A stretch of 64,000 nt of DNA from Thermodesulfovibrio sp. 3462-1 (GTDB lineage: Bacteria > Nitrospirota > Thermodesulfovibrionia > Thermodesulfovibrionales > Thermodesulfovibrionaceae): contig NZ_CP144374.1 of the NCBI RefSeq assembly GCF_040451425.1, positions 744,001 through 808,000 on the forward strand, in the 5' to 3' direction. A program made the translations under genes and the position numbers. The notes below the pieces were generated by a model. The model saw only the letters and a program-made list of their open reading frames with translations. It was not told the origin of the DNA and ran no database searches. Below, piece by piece: positions 27,751 through 37,208 of the stretch. Numbering within the stretch: position 1 is the stretch's first letter; every line of letters begins with the position of its first letter.

Positions 27751-28717
27751 TGAAATTTTAGATATAACACTCAGACCAAGAACATTAAAGGAATTCATAG
27801 GTCAGAAAAAAATCAAAGACAATATAGAAGTTTTTATTAAAGCAGCTCTTATAAGGCAGGAACCTCTTGATCATGTTCTTTTCTGCGGTCCTCCTGGACT
27901 TGGAAAAACAACTCTTGCAACAGTGATAGCAAATGAACTGGGTGTTAACATTAAAAGCACATCCGGTCCTGTTCTTGAAAGAGCAGGGGATGTGGCTGCA
28001 ATTCTTACAAATCTGTCTGATAGAGACATTTTATTTATTGATGAAATTCACAGGCTTCCAAGAGTTGTTGAGGAAATACTTTATCCTGCAATGGAAGACT
28101 TCACCCTTGATATAATTATTGGGCAGGGACCTTCTGCTCGTTCAATAAAGATAAATCTTCCAAGATTTACACTTATTGGAGCTACAACAAGAACAGGCTT
28201 GATTACATCTCCTTTGAGAGACAGATTTGGTGTTGTATTCAGGCTTGAGTTTTATAATCCTGAGGAGCTTAAAGAGATTGTACAAAGATCAGCAAAAATT
28301 TTGGGAATTTCCATAAATGAAGATGCTGCAATGGAGATTGCAAGAAGGTCTCGTGGAACTCCAAGAGTGGCAAACAGACTGCTTAAAAGAATAAGAGATT
28401 TTGCGCAGGTTCAGGATAAAGAAATAATAGATTTAGATATAGCAAAACAGGCTCTTACAGCAATGGATGTTGATAATTACGGACTTGACGAGATGGATAG
28501 AAAAATTTTGTTGACGATAATTGAAAAATTTAATGGTGGTCCAGCAGGAATTGAGTCAATTGCAGCTTCTTTAAGAGAAGACAAGGATACAATTGAAGAT
28601 GTTTATGAACCCTATCTAATGCAGGAAGGATTCATTGAGAGAACAGCAAGGGGGAGGGTGGCTACCCGACTTGCTTATGAGGTTTTAAAAAGAAAGGTTC
28701 CTGAGAGGTTGTTTTGA
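27740..28717 (+). CDS. ruvB: Holliday junction DNA helicase motor RuvB
   Basis: 325 residues, AAA+ motor for branch migration. Walker [12 protein letters not shown], Walker [10 protein letters not shown], sensor 1 LIGATTRTG, and the winged-helix C-terminus with [18 protein letters not shown]. Standard length. Its stop (TGA) shares bases with the queH start. Confidence 0.98.
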   Translation: MENNEILDITLRPRTLKEFIGQKKIKDNIEVFIKAALIRQEPLDHVLFCGPPGLGKTTLATVIANELGVNIKSTSGPVLERAGDVAAILTNLSDRDILFIDEIHRLPRVVEEILYPAMEDFTLDIIIGQGPSARSIKINLPRFTLIGATTRTGLITSPLRDRFGVVFRLEFYNPEELKEIVQRSAKILGISINEDAAMEIARRSRGTPRVANRLLKRIRDFAQVQDKEIIDLDIAKQALTAMDVDNYGLDEMDRKILLTIIEKFNGGPAGIESIAASLREDKDTIEDVYEPYLMQEGFIERTARGRVATRLAYEVLKRKVPERLF

Positions 28718-29262
28718 TGAAAATACTGCTTCATACATGTTGCAGCAATTGTGCTATTTATCCTTTGGAGGTTCTTACAAATAAAGGATTTGATGTAATT
28801 TTATTCTGGTATAACCCAAATATCCATCCCTATACTGAATACAGAGCAAGAATTGATTCTTTAAAAAAGCTTGAACAGCTCTGGAGCCTTAAAGTTATTT
28901 ATGATGACAATTATAGAGAATTTTACAAGTTCTTAAGAGCTGTGGTAGGGAAAGAAAAAGAAAGATGTGAAATATGTTATAAAATGAGACTTGAAAGGAC
29001 AGCTGAAAAAGCTAAAGAACTTGGAATTGAAAACTTTACAACCACTTTGCTGGTAAGTCCATATCAAAAATTTGATAAAATAATAGAGATTGGAATTGAG
29101 ATAGGCAAAGACAACACTGTTAATTTTATTTCTGAGGACTTTAGAGGATGTTTCAGAAAAGCGATGAAAACAGCAGCAGAGCTTGAACTTTACAGGCAAA
29201 AATATTGTGGGTGCATATATTCAGAGGCTGAGAGATATTTAAAAAGGATAGATTATGAATGA
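28717..29262 (+). CDS. queH: epoxyqueuosine reductase QueH
   Basis: 181 residues. Reduces epoxyqueuosine to queuosine in tRNA, as the non-homologous replacement of QueG. The paired cysteines in LLHTCCSNCA and the later RCEICYKMRL, with WYNPNIHPYTEY between, are the family signature. I start at the ATG at 28717; a TTG directly before it would add one residue. With queA downstream in the same operon the window carries two late steps of queuosine formation. Confidence 0.9.
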   Translation: MKILLHTCCSNCAIYPLEVLTNKGFDVILFWYNPNIHPYTEYRARIDSLKKLEQLWSLKVIYDDNYREFYKFLRAVVGKEKERCEICYKMRLERTAEKAKELGIENFTTTLLVSPYQKFDKIIEIGIEIGKDNTVNFISEDFRGCFRKAMKTAAELELYRQKYCGCIYSEAERYLKRIDYE

Positions 29263-29470
29263 GATTGGAAAGTTTTTAATTCTTGTTGGAATAATAACAG
29301 TGGTAATAGGTTTAATTCTGATGCTGGCTGGGAAAATTCCTTTCATTGGAAGACTTCCAGGTGATATTGTAATTGAGAAAAGAAACTTTGTGTTTTACTT
29401 TCCCTTAGGCACATCAATACTTTTAAGCATTATCCTCAGTTTAATATTTTACCTTTTAAGCAAAAGATGA
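29255..29470 (+). CDS. DUF2905 small membrane protein
   Basis: 71 residues with two membrane helices (about 7-26 and 46-67) joined by a short loop GKIPFIGRLPGDIVIEKR, which is the DUF2905 hallmark. Such genes commonly sit next to ruvB, queA or spoIID genes. Function unknown. Overlaps queH by 8 bases and spoIID by 4. Confidence 0.88.
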   Translation: MNEIGKFLILVGIITVVIGLILMLAGKIPFIGRLPGDIVIEKRNFVFYFPLGTSILLSIILSLIFYLLSKR

Positions 29471-30462
29471 CCATGAAGAGAGTAATTTTATCAATTCTGA
29501 TTACATTGTTCTTTACTGTTCAGGTCTATGGAATGGATAAAAACGAGAATTCTTTTATAAGAGTTCTTATAGGAGATAGAAGACCTGCTTTGAATGATTT
29601 AAAAAAAATAAAGAAAGTTTCAGCAAAAACAATTATAGATGGTTCAACCTATTCTGGAGAAATTGAGATATGGAAAGGGTCTGAAGGATATTTTTTGATA
29701 AATGTTGTTCAGCTTGAAGACTATGTAAAAGGAGTGGTGGCATCAGAAGTTGGAATTGACTGGCCAGAGGAAGCTTTAAAAGCACAGGCTGTTTTGGCAA
29801 GAACCTATGCGGTGGCGCACATTATCAGAAACAGAACTAAAAATTTTTACGATGTTACATCTTCAGTGTTTCATCAGGTTTACAGAGAAGATGAAGAAAA
29901 AGAAGAAGTGAAAAAAGCTGTTAATGATACAAAAGGTCAAATACTTACCTATCAGGGCGAACCTGTAATGGCTTTTTATCATGCATGCAGTGTAGGACAA
30001 ACTGAAGATCCTCAAGAGGTTTTTGGAAGACAGTATCCTTATTTGAAGCCTGTAAAAGTTCCTTCAACCCCTTCACCTTATACCTTTTGGGAAAAAAAGA
30101 TTTCTTTCAATACTCTTAAAAGTGTTTTATCAATGGGTAAAATATCTGATGTTAAAATATTGAATTATACATCTACTGGAAGGGTAAAAGAGATTGAATT
30201 CAGTGATGGAAAAAATAAGAAATTAATAAAAGCCACTGAATTAAGAAGACTTCTTCACTGGACAGCTCTTCCAAGCACAATGATTAAGTCTATTAGAGTT
30301 GAAGAGGATGGAGTTGTTTTTGAAGGAAGCGGATATGGTCATGGAGTAGGGATGTGTCAGTGGTGTGCTTTTCAGATGGCGCAAGAAGGAAAAAATTATA
30401 AAGAAATACTTCAGTATTTCTATCCCGGGACAGAAATAATAACAATCAATGAAAATAACTGA
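29467..30462 (+). CDS. SpoIID/LytB-domain cell wall protein
   Basis: 331 residues, signal peptide at the N-terminus (RVILSILITLFFTVQVYG). The SpoIID domain shows YVKGVVASEVG, WPEEALKAQAVLARTYA, and the C-terminal GYGHGVGMCQWCAFQMA. SpoIID proteins are peptidoglycan lytic enzymes or enhancers of amidases; in Gram-negatives they bind or trim denuded glycan strands. It lies in the periplasm, and a SPOR-domain gene follows two genes later, so a shared role at the septum is possible. Confidence 0.9.
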   Translation: MTMKRVILSILITLFFTVQVYGMDKNENSFIRVLIGDRRPALNDLKKIKKVSAKTIIDGSTYSGEIEIWKGSEGYFLINVVQLEDYVKGVVASEVGIDWPEEALKAQAVLARTYAVAHIIRNRTKNFYDVTSSVFHQVYREDEEKEEVKKAVNDTKGQILTYQGEPVMAFYHACSVGQTEDPQEVFGRQYPYLKPVKVPSTPSPYTFWEKKISFNTLKSVLSMGKISDVKILNYTSTGRVKEIEFSDGKNKKLIKATELRRLLHWTALPSTMIKSIRVEEDGVVFEGSGYGHGVGMCQWCAFQMAQEGKNYKEILQYFYPGTEIITINENN

Positions 30463-31483
30463 ACTCGATTATTCTTTACCAGTAGATCTAATTGCCCAGT
30501 ATCCTTTGCCAGAAAGAGATAAAGCTCGTTTAATGGTTTTACACAAACAAACAGGACAGATAGAGCATAAAATTTTTTCTGAAATCGTAGAATATTTTTC
30601 CAGAGGTGATATGCTTATCATCAATAATACAAAGGTAATTCCTGCAAGAGTTATCGGGAAAAAACCAACAGGAGGCAAAATAGAAATTCTTCTTGTTAAG
30701 CAAAAAAAAGTTTCCCATGATTGTGTAATCTGGGAAGTAATGACAAAGTCAGGATATGAAGGTGAGGTTCTTATTGATGAAGTTAAAGCCGAAATCAAAA
30801 CTAATTGTGATGGAAAACAGATTGTTTTCAGGATGACTCCTCAGGATGTAAAAAAACTTATAGATAAAAAGGGTTTTATGCCTTTACCTCCCTACATTAA
30901 AAGAAAACCTGAGGATTCTGACAGACATTACTATCAAACAGTTTTTGCAAAGGCGAATGGTTCTATCGCAGCACCTACAGCAGGGCTTCACTTTACAGAG
31001 GAACTTCTTAAACACATTGAAAATAAAGGTGTTAAACTGAGAGAGATAACTCTTCATGTGGGAGTTGGAACTTTTAAACCAATTAAAGTGGAAAACTTAA
31101 AGGAACATACAATGGATGCTGAATATTTTGAAATACAAAGAGCTCTTGTAGAAGAAGTAAATTTAGTTAAAAAGGAGGGAAAAAAAATTTTTGCAGTAGG
31201 CACTACAACAACAAGAGCCCTGGAAGGTTATGCTTCTGGAAAATACGAAGATATGGGCTCTGATGAGCATAAAATAAAAGGTAGCACAGATATTTTTATT
31301 TATCCAGGGTATAATTTTAAAATTGTGGATGCTTTAATTACAAACTTTCATTTGCCAAAATCAACTCCTCTTGCTCTTGTTTATGCGTTTTGTGATATTG
31401 ATAAGGTTAAAAAAGCCTATAAAGAAGCCATAGAAAAGGGGTATAGATTTTTTTCCTATGGTGATGCTATGTTAATCATATGA
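30449..31483 (+). CDS. queA: S-adenosylmethionine:tRNA ribosyltransferase-isomerase
   Basis: 344 residues. Transfers the ribose of SAM onto preQ1 in tRNA to give epoxyqueuosine, the substrate of QueH. Characteristic stretches are LIAQYPLPERDKARLMV, GSIAAPTAGLHFTEELL, LHVGVGTFKPIKVEN, VGTTTTRALE and TNFHLPKSTPL. Overlaps the SpoIID gene by 14 bases. Confidence 0.97.
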   Translation: MKITELDYSLPVDLIAQYPLPERDKARLMVLHKQTGQIEHKIFSEIVEYFSRGDMLIINNTKVIPARVIGKKPTGGKIEILLVKQKKVSHDCVIWEVMTKSGYEGEVLIDEVKAEIKTNCDGKQIVFRMTPQDVKKLIDKKGFMPLPPYIKRKPEDSDRHYYQTVFAKANGSIAAPTAGLHFTEELLKHIENKGVKLREITLHVGVGTFKPIKVENLKEHTMDAEYFEIQRALVEEVNLVKKEGKKIFAVGTTTTRALEGYASGKYEDMGSDEHKIKGSTDIFIYPGYNFKIVDALITNFHLPKSTPLALVYAFCDIDKVKKAYKEAIEKGYRFFSYGDAMLII

Positions 31484-32130
31484 AACAAAAAAGTGAGGAA
31501 CTTTTAGTGATAAATAAAAAGATATTTTTCTTGATATTATTTGGAATTGCTGTGCTTGGAATTATTGTTGGGTATGTTATTGGATATATTACAACTCCAG
31601 TAAAGGAAATTTATGTTAGCAAGGCGGACAATTCTGAAAAAACTGTGTTATCAACCACTGTAGGAACAGCCTTTGCAAAAAAACAGGAAGACTCTACTGC
31701 AAAGACTGAAGTCAAGCAGGAACAACAAGTCCAGCAAACTAATGAAAAAGATAAATTAAAACCAGAGATTGAAATAGCACAAAATACTGTGCAGACTAAA
31801 CAGGTTGAGACAAAGAGTCAAACTTCAGAACAAAAGGTTAAAAAGCAGGATTTTGAAAAACCTGTAAAGTCAATTAAATATAAAACTCATAAACAAATTT
31901 TTTATACAATTCAGGTTGGCGCTTTTTCAGATATAGTAAATGTTCAAGAATTACAGAAAAGACTTAAAGAAAGAGGGTATGAAAGCTTTCTTGTAAAAGA
32001 GGATTTGTATAAAGTGAGAATAGGTAAATACAAAAAATTTTCTCAAGCAAAAAAACTCTCCCAGGAATTGCATTCTAAGGGATTTGAAAATTTTATACTT
32101 AAAATAACTTATAAAGGAGGCAAGCCATAG
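31480..32130 (+). CDS. SPOR-domain membrane protein
   Basis: 216 residues. A short cytoplasmic N-terminus, one membrane helix (about 15-37), a Gln/Lys/Thr-rich periplasmic linker (about 45-140) and a C-terminal SPOR domain (FYTIQVGAFSDIVNVQELQ to the end). SPOR domains bind denuded septal peptidoglycan, so this is likely a divisome-associated protein. Its TAG stop overlaps the apparent AUA start of phoH. The preceding SD-like AAAGGAGG lies inside its last codons. Confidence 0.88.
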   Translation: MKQKSEELLVINKKIFFLILFGIAVLGIIVGYVIGYITTPVKEIYVSKADNSEKTVLSTTVGTAFAKKQEDSTAKTEVKQEQQVQQTNEKDKLKPEIEIAQNTVQTKQVETKSQTSEQKVKKQDFEKPVKSIKYKTHKQIFYTIQVGAFSDIVNVQELQKRLKERGYESFLVKEDLYKVRIGKYKKFSQAKKLSQELHSKGFENFILKITYKGGKP

Positions 32131-33089
32131 CACGCATATTAGAGCTTGATGAAGAAAGAGAATATCCCTTCATTCATGGAGGTCTGGACAAAATATTCAC
32201 TCTTATAGAAGAGGCATTGAATGTTACTTTAAGTGTGAGAGGAAACAAATTGATTATTCAGGGTGAAAATGAAGGAGATATTGAAAGAGCTGAAAAAATA
32301 ATAGAAGATATAAGAGCTGTCAACAGGGAAGGTTATATAATTAAGCCCGAAGATGTTATGCATTCTATTCAAGAGCTTAAGGAAGGTAAACCTGTCTCAA
32401 TAATCAGTCTTTTCAAAGGCGGAATTGCTGTTCCTTCCAAAAAAAGAGTTATTATTCCTAAAACACCAACTCAAAAAGAATACATGGAAGCAATGCTCAA
32501 GTATGACATTGTTTTTGGAATAGGACCTGCAGGAACAGGAAAAACCTATCTTGCCATGGCAATGGCAATTCATTTTTTGCTTACAAGACAGGTATCAAGA
32601 ATAGTGCTTGTAAGACCAGCTGTTGAAGCAGGAGAAAAATTGGGATTTCTACCAGGAGCTATTGAAGAAAAGGTAAGCCCTTATCTACGGCCTCTTTATG
32701 ATGCTCTTTATGACATGCTTGACCTTGACAAGGCATCAAAGCTCATTGAAAAAGGTGCCATTGAAATCGCACCTCTTGCATTTATGAGAGGAAGAACCCT
32801 TAATGATGCTTTTATAATTCTTGATGAAGCTCAAAATACAACCACAGAGCAGATGAAAATGTATCTTACAAGACTTGGTTTTGGTTCAAAAACTGTGATA
32901 ACAGGGGATATTACTCAGATAGACCTTCCACCTCAGAAAGTATCAGGATTGGTAGAAGCGTTGAAAATTCTGAAAGATATTGAAGGAATAAAGATTATTT
33001 ATTTCACTGAAAAAGATGTTGTCAGGCATAGACTTGTTCAGGAAATCATAAAAGCTTATGAAAAACATGAAAGACACGCCACCACTTAA
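32127..33089 (+). CDS. PhoH family ATPase, apparent AUA start
   Basis: About 320 residues. A PhoH-type P-loop ATPase: Walker A GPAGTGKTYLAMAMA, VRPAVEAGEKLGFLPG, Walker B AFIILDEAQNTT, and VITGDITQIDLP. Many PhoH proteins accompany ybeY, as here, and are thought to work on RNA. The conserved N-terminus (LELDEEREYPFIHGGLDK) lies upstream of the first standard start (TTG, 32217). In frame there is no ATG, GTG or TTG there, but a perfect SD (AAAGGAGG) sits 6 bases before an ATA at 32127 that overlaps the previous stop as ATAG. I propose an AUA start; a TTG start at 32217 is the fallback. Confidence 0.88.
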   Translation: MARILELDEEREYPFIHGGLDKIFTLIEEALNVTLSVRGNKLIIQGENEGDIERAEKIIEDIRAVNREGYIIKPEDVMHSIQELKEGKPVSIISLFKGGIAVPSKKRVIIPKTPTQKEYMEAMLKYDIVFGIGPAGTGKTYLAMAMAIHFLLTRQVSRIVLVRPAVEAGEKLGFLPGAIEEKVSPYLRPLYDALYDMLDLDKASKLIEKGAIEIAPLAFMRGRTLNDAFIILDEAQNTTTEQMKMYLTRLGFGSKTVITGDITQIDLPPQKVSGLVEALKILKDIEGIKIIYFTEKDVVRHRLVQEIIKAYEKHERHATT

Positions 33090-34566
33090 GCCTGTTACTC
33101 CTGACAGGTCATATTTAAGAAAATTTATTGAAAAATTTAAATCTTCCCAGAATGGAAAAGACAAAAAGATATTTATTGAAAGACAAGCATTACTTTTTCT
33201 TATTGGTTTATCTGTTTTAATTGCCTTTTTACTTCATGATTTCAAATCAGAGACTTCCTTTTTAGGAAGCCTGATTCTTGTTATGCTTCTTGTTGTTTTT
33301 TTCTATAGAGATCTTCTTAGATATAAGCCTGCTTATATTAAAAAGAAAAAAATGAAGGCATTACTTGGAATTCTTACGATTTTTACATTAGTTATTGCAA
33401 GAGTATTTGATCATGTATTTTCAGTGTTTTCTAAGGGATTAGGAATTGAAGGTTTGGGTTTGCATACCCTTGGCATACCTTTTGCTTTAGGTCCTGCATT
33501 GGTGGTATTATTGTTTGATTTCCATACAGCTATTACATTTTCTTTAGTTCTCAGTTTTATGGCAGGGATATGGGTGAAAATACCTTTAATACCTATTTAT
33601 GTTTTTATTGGCTCTCTCATTGGTGCTTTTGCTCTTCTCAGATGTAAAAAAAGAACTGACATAATAAATGCTGGAATATACATAGCAATAGCTAATACAG
33701 TTAGTTCAATCTCTATTCTTCTTATAATGAGAGATGTTAGTTTTTCTAAGATTTATTTTTCCTCTGTTTTTTCAGTTATCAATGGATTGACAGTATCAGC
33801 AATGTGTTTTCTTTGTTTGCCTGCTATAGAAAGATTTTTTCATGTGACAACTCCTTTAAGTTTTATTGAACTGCTGGATATTGATCATCCTTTAATGAAA
33901 CAGCTTTCGGTTGAAGCTCCAGGAACTTATCATCACAGTATGATAGTTGGCTGTCTTGCAGAGGCTGCAGCTGAGGTTGTAGGAGTTAATCCTTTGCTGG
34001 CAAAGGTTGCTTCTTATTACCATGATATAGGCAAAATAAGAATGCCAGAGTATTTTGTAGAGAATCAGACAGGATGTGTAAGTAAACATGAAAAGCTTAA
34101 TCCTCATCTGAGTAGTATGATTATAATTTCGCATGTAAAGGATGGAGTTGAGCTTGCAGAAGAGTATAATCTACCTGAAATTATAAAAGATGTAATCCAG
34201 CAACATCATGGAACTGCTCTTGTTACATATTTTTATCAAAAAGCACTAAAAGAGATGGAAACTCCTCCATCTGAACAGGATTATAGATATCCAGGACCAA
34301 AACCACAAACAAAACTTGCAGCTTTAGTAATGCTTGCAGATGCTGTGGAGGCAGCTTCAAGAACTCTTGATGATCCAACACCTGCGAGAATTTCAGGACT
34401 TGTAGATAAAATCGTAAAAAACATATTTATTGACGGACAGCTTGATGAATGTGAAATAACTTTAAAAGACCTAAGCGAGATTAAAAAGAAGTTTGAATAC
34501 ATCCTTACAGGAATATTTCACAGAAGAATTTCCTATCCAGAGCCTTTGAAAGAAAAGACTTTATGA
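33058..34566 (+). CDS. HDIG-domain membrane protein, PgpH-like
   Basis: 502 residues. After a short polar N-terminus come seven or eight membrane helices (about 45-270), then a cytoplasmic HD domain with HHSMIVGCLAEAAAE, SYYHDIGKIRMPEYF and QQHHGTALVTYFY. In Firmicutes the PgpH family degrades cyclic di-AMP. Those proteins have a large extracytoplasmic N-terminal domain, which is missing here. The phoH-HDIG-ybeY order is common, which supports the identity. The start at 33058 overlaps phoH by 32 bases; an ATG at 33067 is equally plausible. Confidence 0.88.
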   Translation: MKNMKDTPPLKPVTPDRSYLRKFIEKFKSSQNGKDKKIFIERQALLFLIGLSVLIAFLLHDFKSETSFLGSLILVMLLVVFFYRDLLRYKPAYIKKKKMKALLGILTIFTLVIARVFDHVFSVFSKGLGIEGLGLHTLGIPFALGPALVVLLFDFHTAITFSLVLSFMAGIWVKIPLIPIYVFIGSLIGAFALLRCKKRTDIINAGIYIAIANTVSSISILLIMRDVSFSKIYFSSVFSVINGLTVSAMCFLCLPAIERFFHVTTPLSFIELLDIDHPLMKQLSVEAPGTYHHSMIVGCLAEAAAEVVGVNPLLAKVASYYHDIGKIRMPEYFVENQTGCVSKHEKLNPHLSSMIIISHVKDGVELAEEYNLPEIIKDVIQQHHGTALVTYFYQKALKEMETPPSEQDYRYPGPKPQTKLAALVMLADAVEAASRTLDDPTPARISGLVDKIVKNIFIDGQLDECEITLKDLSEIKKKFEYILTGIFHRRISYPEPLKEKTL

Positions 34567-35042
34567 GAGTTATTGTGGAAGTCATCAACAGTCAGAGAAA
34601 ATTTAAAGTTTCAATAAAAAAGCTAAAGCAGAGCACTAAAAAAATTTTTCAATTTTTATATGACGATAAAAACAAAAATCTGCTCAAAATAATGGAAAAG
34701 AATTCAACTTCTCTGATAATCTCTATAATAGTTGTTGGCAGTAGAAAAATGAGAGAGCTTAATTTTCAATACAGGGGCAAAAATTCTACTACTGATGTTC
34801 TGTCTTTCCCTTATTTAGATAAAGAGCCTTCAGGTAGCTTATTTCTCGGAGAAATCATAATTGATCCAGAAAAAGTCTCATCTCAGGCAAACCAATACGG
34901 TCTTCAATTTTCGCATGAACTTGACAGAATTCTTGTTCATGGTATTCTTCATCTGATAGGTTATGACCATGAACGCTCAGCCTGCGAAGCAAGAAGAATG
35001 CGCAAGATTGAGGAAAAAATTTTAACCCATCTACAATCCTAA
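34563..35042 (+). CDS. ybeY: endoribonuclease / rRNA maturation factor YbeY
   Basis: 159 residues. The zinc motif [12 protein letters not shown] (HxxxHxxxxxH) is intact. [14 protein letters not shown] and [10 protein letters not shown] are the other family blocks. YbeY acts in 16S rRNA 3' processing and ribosome quality control. Overlaps the HDIG gene by 4 bases and is last in the plus-strand run. Its end overlaps the convergent leuC by 12 bases. Confidence 0.96.
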   Translation: MRVIVEVINSQRKFKVSIKKLKQSTKKIFQFLYDDKNKNLLKIMEKNSTSLIISIIVVGSRKMRELNFQYRGKNSTTDVLSFPYLDKEPSGSLFLGEIIIDPEKVSSQANQYGLQFSHELDRILVHGILHLIGYDHERSACEARRMRKIEEKILTHLQS

Positions 35043-36296
35043 TTCCTCTGGTGTTCCAATTCTTCCAAGCACACCAGTTGCAGCAGCCGTAGCTGGAGAA
35101 CTCAGGTAAACCTCACTTTCAGGATGTCCCATTCTACCAACAAAGTTTCTGTTTGTGGTAGCTATTGCTTTTTCTCCTTTTGCAAGAATTCCCATGTGTC
35201 CACCAAGACATGGTCCGCAGGTTGGAGGTGATACAACAGCCTGAGCTTCTATAAAGATTTCTATTAAACCTTCTTTTAATGCATCCATATAGATTTTTTG
35301 AGTTGCAGGAATTATTATCATCCGGACTTCAGGATGCACTTTTCTTCCTTTAAGTATTTGTGCTGCCTCTCTCAGGTCTTCAAGCCTTCCATTTGTGCAC
35401 GAGCCTATTACAACCTGATCAATTTTTATGTGAGTGAGTTGCTGTGCTGGTTTAACATTTGAGGGAAGATGAGGACAGGCAACCATTGGTGGAATCTTTG
35501 AGCAATCATATTCTTTTATCTCTGCATAAATTGCGTCAGGGTCTGAGCTATAGAATTTATAAGTTCTTTTTGCTCGTTCTTTTACATATTCCTCTGTAAT
35601 TTTATCAGGCGCAATAATTCCAGCCTTTGCACCTGCTTCAATTGCCATGTTACACATTGTAAACCTTCCAGACATTGGCATTCTATCAATAACCTCACCT
35701 GTGAATTCCATTGCCATGTAAGAGGCTCCATCAACTCCGATGTCTCCAATTGTATAAAGAATTAAATCCTTTCCACTTACCCAGGGCTGAAGCTTTCCAT
35801 AGTAGATAAATTTGATTGTTTCAGGTACTTTAAACCAGCACTCACCGGTTGCCATTGCAACAGCTGCATCTGTTGAGCCAACACCTGTTGCAAAAGCACC
35901 CAGAGCTCCATAGGTGCACGTGTGGCTATCTGCACCAATTACAAGGTCGCCAGGAAGCACAAGTCCTTGTTCAGGTAAAAGAGCATGTTCAATGCCAACT
36001 CTTCCAATTTCAAAGTAATGTTTTATTTTGTATTTGTAGGCAAATTCTCTAAGCATTTTGCACTGCTCTGCAGCCTTTATATCCTTCTGTGGAGTAAAAT
36101 GATCTGGCACCAGAGCAATTTTTTCTTTATTAAAGACATCTTTTACTTCGAGTTTTTCAAACTCTTTTATGGCAATTGGTGCTGTGATATCATTGGCAAG
36201 GACAAGGTCAACCTTTGCATTAATTATTTCTCCCGCAGAGACCTCTTTTTTTCCTGCATGCTCTGCAAGAATTTTTTCAGCTATTGTCATTCCCAT
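35031..36296 (-). CDS. leuC: 3-isopropylmalate/homoaconitate dehydratase large subunit
   Basis: 421 residues, the length of the archaeal/thermophile-type LeuC (HACN) rather than the 466-residue enterobacterial form. The 4Fe-4S cysteines are in [13 protein letters not shown] and [11 protein letters not shown], and [12 protein letters not shown] follows. Isomerises 2- and 3-isopropylmalate with a small subunit LeuD. I chose ATG 36296 because GGAGGAG lies 7 bases upstream; the frame remains open to 36425 but that part is not family-like. No leuD is adjacent on either side. Cofactor: iron-sulfur cluster, oxygen-labile. Confidence 0.93.
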   Translation of the reverse strand: MGMTIAEKILAEHAGKKEVSAGEIINAKVDLVLANDITAPIAIKEFEKLEVKDVFNKEKIALVPDHFTPQKDIKAAEQCKMLREFAYKYKIKHYFEIGRVGIEHALLPEQGLVLPGDLVIGADSHTCTYGALGAFATGVGSTDAAVAMATGECWFKVPETIKFIYYGKLQPWVSGKDLILYTIGDIGVDGASYMAMEFTGEVIDRMPMSGRFTMCNMAIEAGAKAGIIAPDKITEEYVKERAKRTYKFYSSDPDAIYAEIKEYDCSKIPPMVACPHLPSNVKPAQQLTHIKIDQVVIGSCTNGRLEDLREAAQILKGRKVHPEVRMIIIPATQKIYMDALKEGLIEIFIEAQAVVSPPTCGPCLGGHMGILAKGEKAIATTNRNFVGRMGHPESEVYLSSPATAAATGVLGRIGTPEELGL

Positions 36297-36328
36297 GATA
36301 ACTCCTCCGAGAAATTTTTTCATTTCGA

Positions 36329-36343
36329 GCCTGCCAAGCAGGC
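36329..36343. repeat. perfect GC-rich hairpin in the leuC leader
   Basis: GCCTGC-CAA-GCAGGC, a 6-base stem with a 3-base loop, 33 bases upstream of the leuC start. On the leuC strand it sits in ATTCCTCGCC...GGCTCGAAATGA, which looks like a worn copy of a GC-rich dispersed palindrome. It shares GCCTGCCAA and AGGCG with the element at 14887-14902. Confidence 0.5.
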
Positions 36344-36434
36344 GAGGAATCTCCTTCACACTTTCATGCAAAACAGAAAAATTTAAGTAAAATTTATTAT
36401 TGCATAAAGGGTTGAAAATAATCAAAAATATGAA

Positions 36435-37208
36435 ATGGATGAAATAAGAGATACCCTTGAACGGTTGTATAATTCCTTTAATTTTGAAACTGCTATCCAG
36501 AAAGACCCGATAAGATTCCCAAAAAGATACAGAGAACCTTTAGACATAGAAATAGCAGGGATTATTTCATCTTCCTTTGCCTACGGAAGCATACAATGTT
36601 TCTGCAATTTTCTTGAAGGACTTTTTAATATTATGGGAGAACATCCCTCGGAATTCATACTTGATTTTCAACCATCTTATATCCTTAAAAAGTTTTCAAT
36701 TAAGTACAGATTCAGTGATGTGGATGATATAGTTGCCTATCTTTTTATTATTCAAAAGTTACTTAAAAATTCTCCGTCAAATTCTCTGGAATACTATTTT
36801 CAAGGAGAAAACACTATTCTGAAAATTTCAAATTTTGTTAAATGGGCATGCACAGTGAATTTGACCCCTGTTTATGGGAAAAATATTAAATCTCCTGGTT
36901 TACTTCATCTTTTACCAGATCCTCTGAAAGGCAGTCCCTGCAAAAGAATCAATCTTTTTGTCCGATGGATGGTCAGAAATCAAGACATTGATTTTGGCTT
37001 GTGGAAGAGCATAAAGCCTTCAGAGTTAATTATCCCTCTTGATGTTCATGTGTTGAGGGTCTCAAAAAGAATAGGACTAACACAGAAAAGCTCTCAGAGT
37101 ATGAAAACTGCTTTGGAAATTACAGAAAAGTTAAAGAGGATCAATCCTACAGATCCTTTAAAATACGATTTTGTCCTCTGTCATGGAGATATCAATAAGT
37201 TGATTTAA
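36435..37208 (+). CDS. TIGR02757 family protein
   Basis: 257 residues. [21 protein letters not shown] near the N-terminus, [16 protein letters not shown], and [19 protein letters not shown] with a terminal [10 protein letters not shown] are the marks of this DUF2400-type family. The residues resemble the helix-hairpin-helix DNA glycosylase fold, but no enzymatic activity is known to me. Common in Bacteroidetes, delta-proteobacteria and relatives. Divergent from leuC, with no clear SD; its end overlaps the next convergent gene by 17 bases. Confidence 0.85.
   Translation: MDEIRDTLERLYNSFNFETAIQKDPIRFPKRYREPLDIEIAGIISSSFAYGSIQCFCNFLEGLFNIMGEHPSEFILDFQPSYILKKFSIKYRFSDVDDIVAYLFIIQKLLKNSPSNSLEYYFQGENTILKISNFVKWACTVNLTPVYGKNIKSPGLLHLLPDPLKGSPCKRINLFVRWMVRNQDIDFGLWKSIKPSELIIPLDVHVLRVSKRIGLTQKSSQSMKTALEITEKLKRINPTDPLKYDFVLCHGDINKLI

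Noticed and set aside
32131-32219. Frameshift between the SPOR gene and phoH
   Set aside because: Both proteins look complete, with the SPOR domain ending normally and an SD ideally placed for the AUA; a fusion is less likely, although a sequencing error at the start codon cannot be excluded.
36297-36425. Longer leuC start
   Set aside because: The extra 43 residues have no family counterpart and span a hairpin element; ATG 36296 has a strong SD.
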